DNA of 51,799 nt from the NCBI GenBank assembly GCA_034717495.1, contig JAYELL010000014.1, positions 1-51,799 of the forward strand, in the 5' to 3' direction. Below are positions 17,332-26,003 of this stretch, in pieces. Both the position numbers and the translations under genes were made by a program. This DNA comes from Chloroflexota bacterium. GTDB taxonomy: Bacteria > Chloroflexota > Anaerolineae > JAAEKA01. Within the stretch, counting starts at the first letter, position 1. Each line of letters opens with the position of its first letter. The notes beneath the pieces were generated by a model. The model saw only the letters and a list, made by a program, of their open reading frames with translations. It had not been told where the DNA came from and did no database searches.

Positions 17332-17361
17332 TTGGCACCTCCTTCGGCCGTGTGGTAGAAT
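17332..17361 (+). promoter_or_regulatory. Promoter of the antiporter-like operon
   Basis: TTGGCA (17332-17337), 18 bases, then TAGAAT (17356-17361) with a TG one base ahead (extended -10). It lies 41 bases before the ATG at 17402 and supports that start over upstream in-frame codons. The two divergent promoters are separated by only about a dozen bases between their -35 boxes, so they may interfere. Confidence 0.7.
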
Positions 17362-17401
17362 AGCACCGTCATGTCGGGCCTGCGCCCGGCATCCCCATGC
17401 C

Positions 17402-19039
17402 ATGAACGATCTACTTCTTTCCCCCTTGGGACCAGCCCTGTTGCTCGGCATAGCGGGCCTGCTTTTGCGTGTCCTGATTCGACCCCAACGGTCATCGACT
17501 CTTGCGCTCTCTGGGCTTGGCCCACTTTTTGTATCTCTGGTATTGCTGGTTCGAACCCGGGCAGTGGGCTCACTGATCTGGCAAACTACGTGGCGGCCTC
17601 TGGTCCTGCCACCCCTTGACGTCCTGTGGGCATTGGATGGCTGGAACAGCCTCGCCTTATTGCTTCTGCTGTTGACGGGTGCCATTGCCATCCTGCTGAC
17701 CTGGCGCCTTCCTGGAATGCGCACCGGACCTTTTCACGGCCTCAGCCTGCTGCTGCTGGCGTCTGCAGCACTGACGGTGGTGTCCGATAATCTTCTGGCC
17801 CTCGGACCAGCCTGGGTGGCGACCGACATCCTTTTGATCGCTCGCATGCGCGGCGGCAAACCCATGGGCAGCGCCGCGCCAATAGGTCTTGTGGCGGGAG
17901 GTAGCCTGCTTATCTTCCTGGCCATCGGAATCACGAGCCTCTCGCCTGTCACTGCCTCCCTGGTAACCGCCACGTTGCCTTCACAGACCGTGGCGCTGAT
18001 CCTGTTGGCCGCCGCCCTTCGAATGACCGCCTATCCGCTCCATCTCTGGCGCACGCCTGACAACCCCGAACGGGACCGGGGCACCCAATTGTTGATCAGT
18101 GGGATCATCCTGGTGACTGGAGCGTGGATGCTGGGACGGCTGTTTACCCTGGGGGCATCGATCTGGTTTTCCAACCCGCTGCTACCACCGCTACTGGCCC
18201 TTCTGACGTTGCTGGCAGGCACTGCGGCATGGACCGCCCGTGGCCAGGACCAATTTCCCTTTTTGACGACCAGCCGGGCCACGTGGCTGTGGCTGACCCT
18301 GTCCCTGGCGCCTGCTGTCATCGGCAGAGAGCTTCTGGGCTGGGCCATGGTAGCAGCACTACTGGGCCTCATGCTCACTGCTGTGGGACAGGCGAGCTTT
18401 TCGCTGTGGCGTTGGCAGGTTCCCACGGCCCTGGCTGCTGCCACGCTCGCCGGTGTTCCACTCACAGCAGGATTGGCTTCCCGGGCCCTCATCTCTCCCG
18501 CGTCACTCCTTCTTTTCCTGTTGATGATCGTCGGAGATTCCTTGGTGTTGGCAACCGTTTTCCAGACGGTCATCGGACAGAAAGGGACAGCTGAGACATC
18601 CCAGGTCGCTCTGCCGGCTCCAGGAGCCGGCGGGATCGCCTTGAAATGGCCCGTGATTCGCTCACTTACGGCTTTTAGCCTGGCCGCCATACCGGTTCTC
18701 CTGTGGGGAATCTTTCCGGCATCGCTCGCCTCCTTTGCCAGCTTCGGTGCCATGCTGACGGTGGGTGATCTCCTGGGTGCCCTGGGCGTGACCGGCTTGA
18801 TTGGGATCATCTTGAGCCTGGTCCTGGGATATGGCCTGACACGTGTCCCAATGACAGTTTCCCTGCGCAGCCGCCTGGCTCGAATCACAGATCTGTCGTG
18901 GCTTCTGCGCGGCATCGAGTGGGTACTTACCTGGGTCGACAGTGGCTGGCGCGCCGTTACCGTGATTTTTGAAGGAGAAGGCTACTTCGGATGGCTTATG
19001 CTCATGGTGTTGTTCGCATGGTTGATCATTCGCCCCTGA
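17402..19039 (+). CDS. Complex-I/Mrp antiporter-like membrane subunit A
   Basis: 545 residues, about 14 hydrophobic helices. ATG 17402 follows the promoter. The middle of the protein has the shape of a proton-conducting NuoL/M/N domain: RMTAYPLHLWRTPDN (from Arg207) stands where the family has K-x5-P-x-H-x-W-lpDA, followed by TQLLISGIILVTGAWMLGRLF where the family has S-LLHAATMV-AG. The conserved lysine is thus Arg here and the channel histidine appears lost. A later SLWRWQVPTALAAATLAGVP/LTAGLAS segment resembles the KI-lsiaGiPplaGF part. No other Nuo or Mrp genes are near. It begins a three-gene unit with 26-bp and 1-bp junctions. Function is unproven. Confidence 0.65.
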   Translation: MNDLLLSPLGPALLLGIAGLLLRVLIRPQRSSTLALSGLGPLFVSLVLLVRTRAVGSLIWQTTWRPLVLPPLDVLWALDGWNSLALLLLLLTGAIAILLTWRLPGMRTGPFHGLSLLLLASAALTVVSDNLLALGPAWVATDILLIARMRGGKPMGSAAPIGLVAGGSLLIFLAIGITSLSPVTASLVTATLPSQTVALILLAAALRMTAYPLHLWRTPDNPERDRGTQLLISGIILVTGAWMLGRLFTLGASIWFSNPLLPPLLALLTLLAGTAAWTARGQDQFPFLTTSRATWLWLTLSLAPAVIGRELLGWAMVAALLGLMLTAVGQASFSLWRWQVPTALAAATLAGVPLTAGLASRALISPASLLLFLLMIVGDSLVLATVFQTVIGQKGTAETSQVALPAPGAGGIALKWPVIRSLTAFSLAAIPVLLWGIFPASLASFASFGAMLTVGDLLGALGVTGLIGIILSLVLGYGLTRVPMTVSLRSRLARITDLSWLLRGIEWVLTWVDSGWRAVTVIFEGEGYFGWLMLMVLFAWLIIRP

Positions 19040-19065
19040 TAGGCTGAAGACTGAAAAACAAAACC

Positions 19066-19749
19066 ATGGAGCCAATTCCCCCCCTACCCCCTTTGGAAAA
19101 CCTCGCGACGGAGGCCGGCGAGTTGAGCGGCACGCCCGTGGTCATCGCTGTGTTTTTCTGCGCTATCCTGCTCGTTGCAGCGCGGGACTGGCGCGCAGTG
19201 CTGGCCGCGTTCATGGTGCTCTATTTGAGCGCCACGGTGCTCACTCTGCAACTGCTGCAACCTCAATGGGCGCTGCTGCGGGTTATCGTCGGCGGTCTGG
19301 TGGCAATCATGTGGTTCCTGTCGGCGCAACGGGCTGGCTGGGGAGGACGATTCCTGCCATTTCGCCATCAGGCCGGAGTCCATGCCCGCCCCCTCTCCTC
19401 CACGACGGCGTTCCGCACACTGATGGCCCTTACCCTTGCCGCCGTCCTGCTTGTGACACGCCCAAATCTGCCACTACCTCTCGTTCCCCCAGAGGTACGG
19501 CTGGTCGTGATCTGGCTGGCAGCCTTTGCGCTGCTACAGTTGGCCCTGGGGGATGAGGCGCTACAGGTGGGCGTTGCTCTGTTGATGTGGCTGGTTGGCA
19601 CCCAATTGCTCATGAGTGCACTGCAGTTGGATCCCTGGTTAATCTGGCTCCTGAGCACCGTTGAACTCCTGATTGGATTGGCAGTTGCCTACTTGATGGT
19701 TGCCAGAGGACCTGCACCCGGTCCATCAACACAAGAGGAGTCCGGCTGA
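19066..19749 (+). CDS. Small multi-pass membrane protein between two antiporter-like subunits
   Basis: 227 residues with about seven hydrophobic helices. It starts with a proline-rich soluble segment (MEPIPPLPPLENLATEAG), then VVIAVFFCAILLVAARDWRA, AAFMVLYLSATVLTLQLLQP and VIVGGLVAIMWFLSAQ. I do not recognise the family. Position and size would suit a partner like NuoJ/NuoK or MrpB/C, but no motif supports that. Its stop codon overlaps the ATG of the next gene by one base (TGATG), so expression is coupled. Confidence 0.6.
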   Translation: MEPIPPLPPLENLATEAGELSGTPVVIAVFFCAILLVAARDWRAVLAAFMVLYLSATVLTLQLLQPQWALLRVIVGGLVAIMWFLSAQRAGWGGRFLPFRHQAGVHARPLSSTTAFRTLMALTLAAVLLVTRPNLPLPLVPPEVRLVVIWLAAFALLQLALGDEALQVGVALLMWLVGTQLLMSALQLDPWLIWLLSTVELLIGLAVAYLMVARGPAPGPSTQEESG

Positions 19750-21176
19750 TGTCTGGTGTCGTGCTCCTCTATACATTTCTTGTGCTCGCTGCCATCCTGG
19801 TCTATCTGCTGCGTCGATGGCCCACACCCTCGGCTGCCCTGGCAGGGCTGTCAGCCCTGGCCCTGGGTGTCATGCTATGGACATGGCCCAACGATCAAGA
19901 GGTTTTCTTCCTGGGCCGGGTGATCAATCTCAACCAACCTGTCCTCTTTTTTGGTCAGCATCTGGAGATGGGTCCCACCGGTCAGTGGACGATCGGATTC
20001 ATGGCGGTTGCCCTGGCAGCAACCTACGTCGGCGCCTGGCGTGTCTCCCAGGGACGGACCTTCTTTCCCTTTGGTCTGCTGCTACTGGCGCTTTTGAGCA
20101 CAGTGCTGCTCATCAGGCCACTCTGGCTGGCCCCCGCAATTTTGGCCGCAGTCCTCAGCATGGCGACCTTTGTCATTCAAGCCGGTCGTCGGGGAAGTAC
20201 TCGGGGCGCTGCCCGAATCATGTGGCTACCTGTCCTTGCCATTCCGCTCTTTCTGCTGGCTGCCTGGTACCTGAAACAGGTCCCGCTAAATCCGGATGAT
20301 CCACTGCCATTGCAAAGCGCAGCGCGCCTGGCAAGCTGGGGCCTCCTGCTCCTGCTGGCGCCCTGGCCCCTGCACGGCCCCGGACTGAGTCTTGGTGCAG
20401 AAGCTCCTCCTCTGGTTGCCGCCTGGCTTTCTACTGCCCTGTTGATCATCAGCGTTTCCCTGTTACAGGGCTTTTTGCTTCGCTACCAATGGCTGCAGAA
20501 CACGGCCCTCTTCTACGGACCTTCAGGGCTGCGTCTGCCGGAGCTGTTACTCTATGGCGGACTGGCACTGACTCTCTGGGCGGGAATGGCCGCAATGACC
20601 CAGCGCGATCTGAGCCGCGTGTGGAGCTACTCTGCGCTCTACAACCACGGCTCAGTTCTGATCGCGCTGGGTCTCGGTGCCCGCAGTTCATGGGGGCTGG
20701 TGTGGTTACTCCTGATAACCCGAACCGTCAGCCTTCTCGTTTCCGGATTTGGTCTTGCCGTAATCCGTGATCGGGCCGGGGGTCTGACCGATTATGGCAG
20801 CATCCGGGGATTCGGGACGCGCACACCGTGGTCTTCCACCGCCCTGCTGCTGGGGGGCTTGAGTCTGGCAGGCCTCCCCTTGACGATGGGTTTTGCCAGC
20901 CAGTGGACTCTATCCCAAACTCTGGGGACTCAGGACTGGCTTCTGGCAGCCCTGCTTCTAACAGGCGCAATTGCCCTTTCCCTGGGCCTGTTACGAGGGG
21001 AACGTTCGCTGTTGGGGCACCTGGAAAACCGTTTGTTGGAACGGGAGGATTCCCTGATGGTGATTCTGGCTGCCGCCGGCATCGGCGTCATCGTCATCTC
21101 CGCCCTTTGGCCAGTCCTCTGGCAGAATCTGCTCATCACCGCAGAAGCTGTCTTCACATTGGCCCCGCCACCCTGA
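19749..21176 (+). CDS. Complex-I/Mrp antiporter-like membrane subunit B
   Basis: 475 residues, about 14 helices. The segment LLLAPWPLHGPGLSLGAEA around His209 corresponds to the K-x5-P-x-H-x-W block of NuoN/NuoM but has no lysine at the usual place. Further on, MTQRDLSRVWSYSALYNHGSVLIAL matches the family block Q-dlkR-layssi-h-G-i-l, and LLLGGLSLAGLPLTMGFASQW matches l-slaGlPpt-GF--K. The second half is therefore clearer than the first. Translation is coupled to the preceding gene by a one-base overlap. It may form an ion-translocating complex with the other two products; the ion and driving reaction are not visible. Confidence 0.68.
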   Translation: MSGVVLLYTFLVLAAILVYLLRRWPTPSAALAGLSALALGVMLWTWPNDQEVFFLGRVINLNQPVLFFGQHLEMGPTGQWTIGFMAVALAATYVGAWRVSQGRTFFPFGLLLLALLSTVLLIRPLWLAPAILAAVLSMATFVIQAGRRGSTRGAARIMWLPVLAIPLFLLAAWYLKQVPLNPDDPLPLQSAARLASWGLLLLLAPWPLHGPGLSLGAEAPPLVAAWLSTALLIISVSLLQGFLLRYQWLQNTALFYGPSGLRLPELLLYGGLALTLWAGMAAMTQRDLSRVWSYSALYNHGSVLIALGLGARSSWGLVWLLLITRTVSLLVSGFGLAVIRDRAGGLTDYGSIRGFGTRTPWSSTALLLGGLSLAGLPLTMGFASQWTLSQTLGTQDWLLAALLLTGAIALSLGLLRGERSLLGHLENRLLEREDSLMVILAAAGIGVIVISALWPVLWQNLLITAEAVFTLAPPP

Positions 21177-21500
21177 TTTCCCGGAATTCGACAGACCGGC
21201 GCCAACAGAGGGGCACGCCTGCCCTCTACTCTCTGTTGTCCTAACCTGGACAAGCCAGAGGAACGCTGATTACGCAGACCTTCGGCGCTGGTCTTTTCTG
21301 ATGTCTGATCTGCGTTTATCCTTCGGCTACGCTCAGGGCAGGTCTGCGGTTCATTCAGCACTATGGTACATCCTGGTCAGGTTCGTGGCCAATTTTCGTG
21401 CCCAGTGGTCGAGAATCTGACTCGAAAAGTGCTATCGCGGTGAAAGTTGATAGGTTTTGGTAGTAGCCTGGTGGTATCATATGCATCGTAATAGAAGAAG
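21177..21500. other. Intergenic region with dispersed repeat fragments
   Basis: About 320 bases without a gene. At 21265-21360 there are fragments of the widespread GATTACGCAGA-type and CTTCGGCTACGCTCAGG-type intergenic repeats, apparently nested in one another. A 13-base motif TGATAGGTTTTGG at 21449-21461 recurs upstream of the DUF35 gene at 25321-25333. Confidence 0.55.
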
Positions 21501-21507
21501 TAACCCG

Positions 21508-21538
21508 GCGCTTCCTCCGACTGCGGAGGGGCGCTTTT
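21508..21538 (+). terminator. Terminator-like hairpin ahead of mvaA
   Basis: GCGC-TTCCTCCG and CGGAGG-GGCGC pair around ACTG (21508-21534), followed by TTTT. It lies over 300 bases after the antiporter operon and about 58 bases before the mvaA start, so it could act as an attenuator in the mvaA leader as well as an end site. Confidence 0.45.
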
Positions 21539-21595
21539 GTGTACAATAGTGGGCTAAAACAACAACCAGACCCCTGCCTGGACCTATCGGTGACT

Positions 21596-22897
21596 ATGAG
21601 CGAATCATCTCGACTGCCCGGTTTCTATCGCGAATCGCTCACTGAGCGAATAGCCATTGTGAGCGAATGGGCGAATCTGGACGCTTCTGATCTCAGCGCC
21701 CTGCACGCAGGGCTGGGTCCTGCCCAGGCCGACAGCATGATCGAAAACGCGATCGGAACCTTCGATCTGCCGCTGGGCATCGCCGCCAACTTTCTGATCA
21801 ACGGAAAAGACTATTTGATTCCGATGGTCATCGAAGAGCCGTCGGTAGTAGCGGCAGCAAGCAATGCCGCCAGGCTGGCACGGGCCGGGGGAGGTTTTTC
21901 AGCGGGAAGCAGCGAGCCGGTAATGATCGGGCAGGTGCAGCTCATGGATGTGCCCGACCCGGATCAAGCCGCCCGCAAGGTCAAACAGGCGGAGAACGAG
22001 ATCGCCGCGCTGGTCGATCCACTGCATCCGACCATTCGTAGCCTGGGTGGCGGTTTCCGCGGCGTCGAGGTACAAGAGATTGCCCATACGCCGGCCGGCG
22101 CCATGTTGATCGTGCATATCCTGCTCGATTGTCGCGATGCCATGGGTGCAAACGCAATCAACACCGCGGTCGAAGCGGTCACACCACTGCTGGAAACGCT
22201 CACGGGCGGACGAGCGAATCTGCGCATCCTCAGCAACCTGTCCGACCGCCGAACTGCCTGGGCAGCCTGCCGGATTCCCGCAGAGGCCTTCACTACAGCG
22301 CAGTTTTCCGGCCAGGAAATCATCCGGCGCATTGCGGAGGCCAACGCTTTTGCCTGGGCAGACCCCTACCGGGCCGCCACCCACAACAAGGGGATTATGA
22401 ACGGCATCGATCCCATCGTGATCGCGACCGGCAATGATTGGCGAGCCGTGGAAGCGGGCGCCCATGCCTACGCAGCCCGCGATGGACAGTATCGAGCCCT
22501 GACAGATTGGCATGTCGAAGAACATGACGATGGGGCCGAGCTGGTTGGACGTATCGAACTGCCGCTGGCGGTCGGTATCGTCGGCGGCGCAACCGGGGTT
22601 CACCCGGTCGCTCAGGTAACGCTCAAGATTCTGAATGTGGCGACAGCCAGGGAGTTGGCCGAAGTCATGGCGACCGCGGGACTGGCCCAGAACCTGTCGG
22701 CCCTGAGAGCGTTGGCAGCCGAGGGCATTCAGCGGGGCCACATGAGCCTGCATGCCCGTCAGGTAGCGTTGGCCGCCGGCGCCAGTCAGGATCAGGTTGA
22801 AAGGGTGGCTGCCCAACTGGTGGCCGAAGGCGAAATTCGCAGCGAGCGGGCCCGGGAAATCCTGCAGGAATCGGGAAGAGATCCAAGAGACAAATGA
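21596..22897 (+). CDS. mvaA: Hydroxymethylglutaryl-CoA reductase, class II
   Basis: 433 residues from ATG 21596 ([14 protein letters not shown], the usual class II opening). The class II motifs are complete: [17 protein letters not shown] (50-66), catalytic Glu in [10 protein letters not shown] (80-89), [14 protein letters not shown] (181-194), catalytic Lys265 in THNKGIMNG, Asp281 in [15 protein letters not shown], and His386 in [10 protein letters not shown]. The enzyme reduces HMG-CoA to mevalonate in the cytoplasm. Class II enzymes were first known as degradative in Pseudomonas but are biosynthetic in Firmicutes and some archaea; the neighbours here (synthase, thiolase) point to mevalonate synthesis. 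The 20 codons upstream (GTG 21539) are in frame but follow no ribosome site. Confidence 0.95.
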   Translation: MSESSRLPGFYRESLTERIAIVSEWANLDASDLSALHAGLGPAQADSMIENAIGTFDLPLGIAANFLINGKDYLIPMVIEEPSVVAAASNAARLARAGGGFSAGSSEPVMIGQVQLMDVPDPDQAARKVKQAENEIAALVDPLHPTIRSLGGGFRGVEVQEIAHTPAGAMLIVHILLDCRDAMGANAINTAVEAVTPLLETLTGGRANLRILSNLSDRRTAWAACRIPAEAFTTAQFSGQEIIRRIAEANAFAWADPYRAATHNKGIMNGIDPIVIATGNDWRAVEAGAHAYAARDGQYRALTDWHVEEHDDGAELVGRIELPLAVGIVGGATGVHPVAQVTLKILNVATARELAEVMATAGLAQNLSALRALAAEGIQRGHMSLHARQVALAAGASQDQVERVAAQLVAEGEIRSERAREILQESGRDPRDK

Positions 22898-22901
22898 GAA
22901 A

Positions 22902-23981
22902 ATGCTTATGAGCGAGATAACAGACCGTACGCTGCTGAAACCAGAGCGCGACGTGGGCATCGTTGGTTACGGCGCCTATATACCCCGTTTCCGGCTGCCG
23001 GCCGCGGAAGTAGCGCGCGTCTGGAGCGGACGAACAGCCAACCTGCCTATCCAGGAGAAGGCAGTGGCAGGTCTCGATGAAGACACTGCCAGCATGTCGA
23101 TCGAAGCCGCACGCAATGCCCTGAAACGAGCCCGGATCGATCCTAAACGGATCCGCGCCGTCTGGGTAGGCAGCGAGTCCCACCCCTATGCCGTCAAACC
23201 GACCTCCACCATTGTGGCCGAAGCTCTGGATATTGTGCCATTGACTTCGGCAGCCGATTGGGAGTTTGCCTGCAAGGCAGGTACCGAGGCCATACAGGCA
23301 GCCATCGCTCTTGTGGGCTCAGGAATGGCCAACTACGCGTTGAGCATCGGCATGGACACGGCCCAGGGGCGCCCCGGGGATGCCCTGGAGTATACGGCTG
23401 CCGCCGGCGGTGCAGCGTTTCTGCTGGGGCCAGCCGAAGAGAGCCTGGCAAGGTTCGAGGCGTCCATCTCTTATGTGACCGATACACCCGATTTTTGGCG
23501 AAGACCCCACGCGCACTATCCCAGCCATGGACAGCGCTTCACCGGTGAACCGGCCTACTTCCACCACGTTACCAGTGCAGCCAACCTGCTCATGGAGGAG
23601 TTGGGCCGGCGTGCAGCAGACTATCGTTATCTCGTATTGCACCAACCCAACACCAAGTTCCCGACCCGGGCAGCCAAGATGTTGGGGTTTCAGCCGGAAC
23701 AATTCGAGGCAGGTCTGCTGGTACCGGTGATCGGCAACACCTACGCCGGTTCATCGCTGGTTGGCTTGACCGGCGTACTCGACGAGGCACGCCCGGGCGA
23801 CAGGGTGTTGCTGGTTTCCTTCGGTTCCGGGGCCGGCAGTGACGCGTTCTCTCTGGAGATCAGCGAAGGCATCGAGGAAACCAGAGATCGCGCCACGACC
23901 ACGCAGCAGTATATCGACCGCCGCGTGGCCATCGATTATGCTACCTATGCGCGGTTCCGCGGCAAGTTGCTGATGAAGTAG
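22902..23981 (+). CDS. mvaS: HMG-CoA synthase, archaeal-type
   Basis: 359 residues from ATG 22902 (or ATG 22908). Family residues are present: [16 protein letters not shown] (18-33), [12 protein letters not shown] (90-101), the acetyl-accepting Cys124 in [30 protein letters not shown], and His247 in [12 protein letters not shown]. This shorter sequence with these motifs matches the archaeal/Chloroflexota branch better than the eukaryotic or Staphylococcus MvaS. It condenses acetyl-CoA with acetoacetyl-CoA. It begins four bases after the mvaA stop and is followed by the thiolase, the same order as in archaeal clusters. Confidence 0.92.
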   Translation: MLMSEITDRTLLKPERDVGIVGYGAYIPRFRLPAAEVARVWSGRTANLPIQEKAVAGLDEDTASMSIEAARNALKRARIDPKRIRAVWVGSESHPYAVKPTSTIVAEALDIVPLTSAADWEFACKAGTEAIQAAIALVGSGMANYALSIGMDTAQGRPGDALEYTAAAGGAAFLLGPAEESLARFEASISYVTDTPDFWRRPHAHYPSHGQRFTGEPAYFHHVTSAANLLMEELGRRAADYRYLVLHQPNTKFPTRAAKMLGFQPEQFEAGLLVPVIGNTYAGSSLVGLTGVLDEARPGDRVLLVSFGSGAGSDAFSLEISEGIEETRDRATTTQQYIDRRVAIDYATYARFRGKLLMK

Positions 23982-24009
23982 GCGAGGAGGCGGCCAGCTT
24001 CCAGAAGAC

Positions 24010-24066
24010 GGTATTCGGTAATCGGTGTTCGGTGATCGGAATACCGATTACTGGTCACGGAATACC
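24010..24066. repeat. Inverted repeat between mvaS and the thiolase
   Basis: GGTATTC and GTAATCGGT at 24010-24026 pair with ACCGATTAC (24043-24051) and GAATACC (24060-24066), forming a long interrupted stem. Short direct repeats of TTCGGT-ATCGG also occur inside. It is of the kind of dispersed palindrome common in these genomes and may set relative expression within the operon. Confidence 0.7.
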
Positions 24067-24097
24067 AGGTTCGGTGGTCAGCGGAGGACTGAACAAA

Positions 24098-25258
24098 ATG
24101 AGATCTGTTTACATAGCTGGCTACGGCCAGACGCCCGTGGGCGAGCAGTGGCAGCGTTCCCTGCGCCACCTGGCGCACGATGCCATTATGCCAGCCATGC
24201 AGGATGCCGGAATCGAACGGGCCGACGCGCTCTACGTTGGCAACATGCTGTCGGGTGAGCTGGTTGGCCAGGAACATCTGGGTGCTCTCGTGGCCGACTT
24301 TGTTGGCCTGAGGGGCATCGAGGCGATCAAGGTGGAAGCTGCCTGTGGTTCAGGCGCAGCCGCGCTGCGTATGGGCTATATCGCCGTCGCCGGTGGCATC
24401 CACGACGTGGTCATTGTCGCCGGCGTCGAAAAGATGACCGACACGGTTAGCAAGGACACCACCGCTGCCCTCGCCATGGCAGCCGACCAGGAATATGAGG
24501 CGGCCGAGGGGGTCTCCTTCGTGGCTCTGAACGCCATGCTCATGCGTCGCTACATGCATGTCTACGACGTGCCCCACAGCGCCTTTGGTTATTTCGCTGT
24601 CAACGCCCATCAGAACGCCGTTGGCAACCCCAATGCCATGTTTCGCCGTGCAATTAGCCTGGACACCTATCTTAAGGCACCCATGATCTGCGAGCCGATC
24701 AACTTGATGGATAGCTCGCCGATCTGTGACGGTGCGGCTGCTGTTGTGCTGATGTCGGAACACCTGGTCCGCTCCATGAACGGCGGCCGGCGCCCTGTGC
24801 GCATTGCCGGTTCCGCGGCCGGCACCGACAGCCTGGCAATCCACGATCGGCGCGATCCTCTCTGGTTGGAGGCAGCCTGGATTAGCAGCCAGAAAGCCTA
24901 TCAACAGGCCGGCATAACGCCTGCCGACGTCGACCTGTTTGAACTCCATGATGCTTTCACCATCATGGCCGCCCTGTCGCTGGAAGCCAGCGGCTTCGCC
25001 GAACGGGGTCAGGGTGTGCGCCTGGCCCAGGAGGGGGAGATCACCATCGAGGGTCGGGTGCCGGTCGCCACCATGGGCGGTCTCAAGGCTCGAGGCCATC
25101 CGGTAGGCGCTACCGGCGTTTATCAGATCGTGGAAGCTGCCCAGCAGGTGCAGGGATTGGCCGGCCCAAACCAGGTGCATGACGTTGATATTGCCCTGGT
25201 CCAGAACATCGGCGGCAGTGGCGCCACCATCGTTTCCCACATTCTGATCGGCGAATAA
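24098..25258 (+). CDS. Acetyl-CoA C-acetyltransferase (archaeal/SCP2-type thiolase)
   Basis: 386 residues from ATG 24098, with GGAGGA twelve bases upstream; the longer in-frame extension to 24032 crosses the palindrome and is rejected. It has MRSVYIAGYGQTPVGE, the nucleophilic Cys83 in VEAACGSGAAALRMGY, ELHDAFTIMAALSLEASGF, and GLKARGHPVGATGVYQ. The C-terminus has NIGGSGATIVSHIL, without the second Cys of classical thiolases, as in SCP2-like and archaeal thiolases. It makes acetoacetyl-CoA from two acetyl-CoA and, by family knowledge, works in a complex with HMG-CoA synthase and a DUF35 protein, both encoded beside it. Confidence 0.92.
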   Translation: MRSVYIAGYGQTPVGEQWQRSLRHLAHDAIMPAMQDAGIERADALYVGNMLSGELVGQEHLGALVADFVGLRGIEAIKVEAACGSGAAALRMGYIAVAGGIHDVVIVAGVEKMTDTVSKDTTAALAMAADQEYEAAEGVSFVALNAMLMRRYMHVYDVPHSAFGYFAVNAHQNAVGNPNAMFRRAISLDTYLKAPMICEPINLMDSSPICDGAAAVVLMSEHLVRSMNGGRRPVRIAGSAAGTDSLAIHDRRDPLWLEAAWISSQKAYQQAGITPADVDLFELHDAFTIMAALSLEASGFAERGQGVRLAQEGEITIEGRVPVATMGGLKARGHPVGATGVYQIVEAAQQVQGLAGPNQVHDVDIALVQNIGGSGATIVSHILIGE

Positions 25259-25273
25259 CTGTGAAAAAAGACT

Positions 25274-25334
25274 GCCAAAACCTACCAAGTGGCCTCAATA
25301 GAGAAAAAAGGCACGTATCCTGATAGGTTTTGGC
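25274..25334 (+). promoter_or_regulatory. 11-bp inverted repeat and shared motif upstream of the DUF35 gene
   Basis: GCCAAAACCTA (25274-25284) and TAGGTTTTGGC (25324-25334) are perfect arms 39 bases apart. The right arm lies in TGATAGGTTTTGG (25321-25333), which also occurs at 21449-21461 before mvaA. An AT-rich stretch with TATGAT/TAAAAT (25343-25353) follows, a possible -10. A regulator common to both genes is an inference. Confidence 0.55.
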
Positions 25335-25425
25335 GAGAAAACTATGATAAAATCGTGTTCGTGTGCGATCAGAGAGTAAATCACCAGGATCGTAGCACGC
25401 ACCAACTTAATAGGAGAGTTTGATA

Positions 25426-25839
25426 ATGACAGTTGCCAGAAGCTGGCGCACCCGTCGCCAACGATATAGTCTAGTCGGTGAGCGCTGTGAGTATTGCCAC
25501 AACGCCATCTTCCCGCCGCGGGATGTCTGCCCCCACTGCGCAGAGCCTGCTCAAAAGGAATTCGCCTTGAGTGGCAAGGGTACCATCTTTTCCTTCACGA
25601 CGGTCTTCGATCCTCCCGCTGGCTTTGAGCGCTACGCGCCCTACCCGGTAGCCCTGGTCCAACTGGATGAGGGACCCATGGTGACCGCTCAGCTAACCGA
25701 TGTTGTACCGGAGGAGATTTCCATTGGAATGCCGGTGGAAATGGTTACCCGCCGGCTGAACGAACAGGGCGACGAGGGCTTGATCCTCTATAGTTATAAG
25801 TTCCGACCGACGCTGGAGCCTCAGGCAGCGATTGTGTAG
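25426..25839 (+). CDS. DUF35 zinc-ribbon/OB-fold protein, partner of the thiolase and HMG-CoA synthase
   Basis: 137 residues from ATG 25426, with AGGAG at 25411-25415. The rubredoxin-like zinc ribbon has Cys21/Cys24 and Cys35/Cys38 (CEYC, CPHC), followed by the OB fold (FALSGKGTIFSFTTV, then YPVALVQLDEGPMVTAQLTD). In archaea, DUF35 proteins form a scaffold that holds thiolase and HMG-CoA synthase together and provides the shared CoA site; the immediate neighbourhood suggests the same role here. It stands 167 bases behind the thiolase with its own possible control region. A strong terminator follows. Confidence 0.9.
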   Translation: MTVARSWRTRRQRYSLVGERCEYCHNAIFPPRDVCPHCAEPAQKEFALSGKGTIFSFTTVFDPPAGFERYAPYPVALVQLDEGPMVTAQLTDVVPEEISIGMPVEMVTRRLNEQGDEGLILYSYKFRPTLEPQAAIV

Positions 25840-25869
25840 ACACCCCAGCGACCGTCAATGGCAAGAGCA

Positions 25870-25899
25870 ACGGGCAGTGCCGTGGGCACTGCCCGTTTT
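25870..25899 (+). terminator. Rho-independent terminator of the mevalonate genes
   Basis: Perfect 12-bp arms ACGGGCAGTGCC (25870-25881) and GGCACTGCCCGT (25885-25896) around a three-base loop, followed by TTTT. It lies 31 bases behind the DUF35 stop. Confidence 0.88.
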
Positions 25900-25938
25900 C
25901 GCGTGCATCGAAAAAGGGGAGGGGGAATCTCTTTGGGG

Positions 25939-25973
25939 CGACTATTGACATTTTGTCTATAGTCGCGTATACT
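25939..25973 (+). promoter_or_regulatory. Promoter and operator-like dyad of the PadR/molybdo-enzyme cluster
   Basis: TTGACA (25945-25950), 17 bases, TATACT (25968-25973): a near-consensus promoter. A dyad CGACTAT (25939-25945) / ATAGTCG (25959-25965) covers the -35 box and spacer, with a nested GACA-TTT-TGTC at its centre. Autorepression by the PadR product is the simplest reading. The leader to ATG 26004 is about 25 bases and contains AAGGAG. Confidence 0.82.
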
Positions 25974-26003
25974 GTAGATGGCTGAACGTAAGGAGCGTAA
26001 CCC

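Noticed and set aside
17252-17401. Longer N-terminus for antiporter-like subunit A
   Set aside because: The extension lies upstream of, and across, the promoter at 17332-17361 and reads as polar, Cys/Arg-rich non-coding-like sequence.
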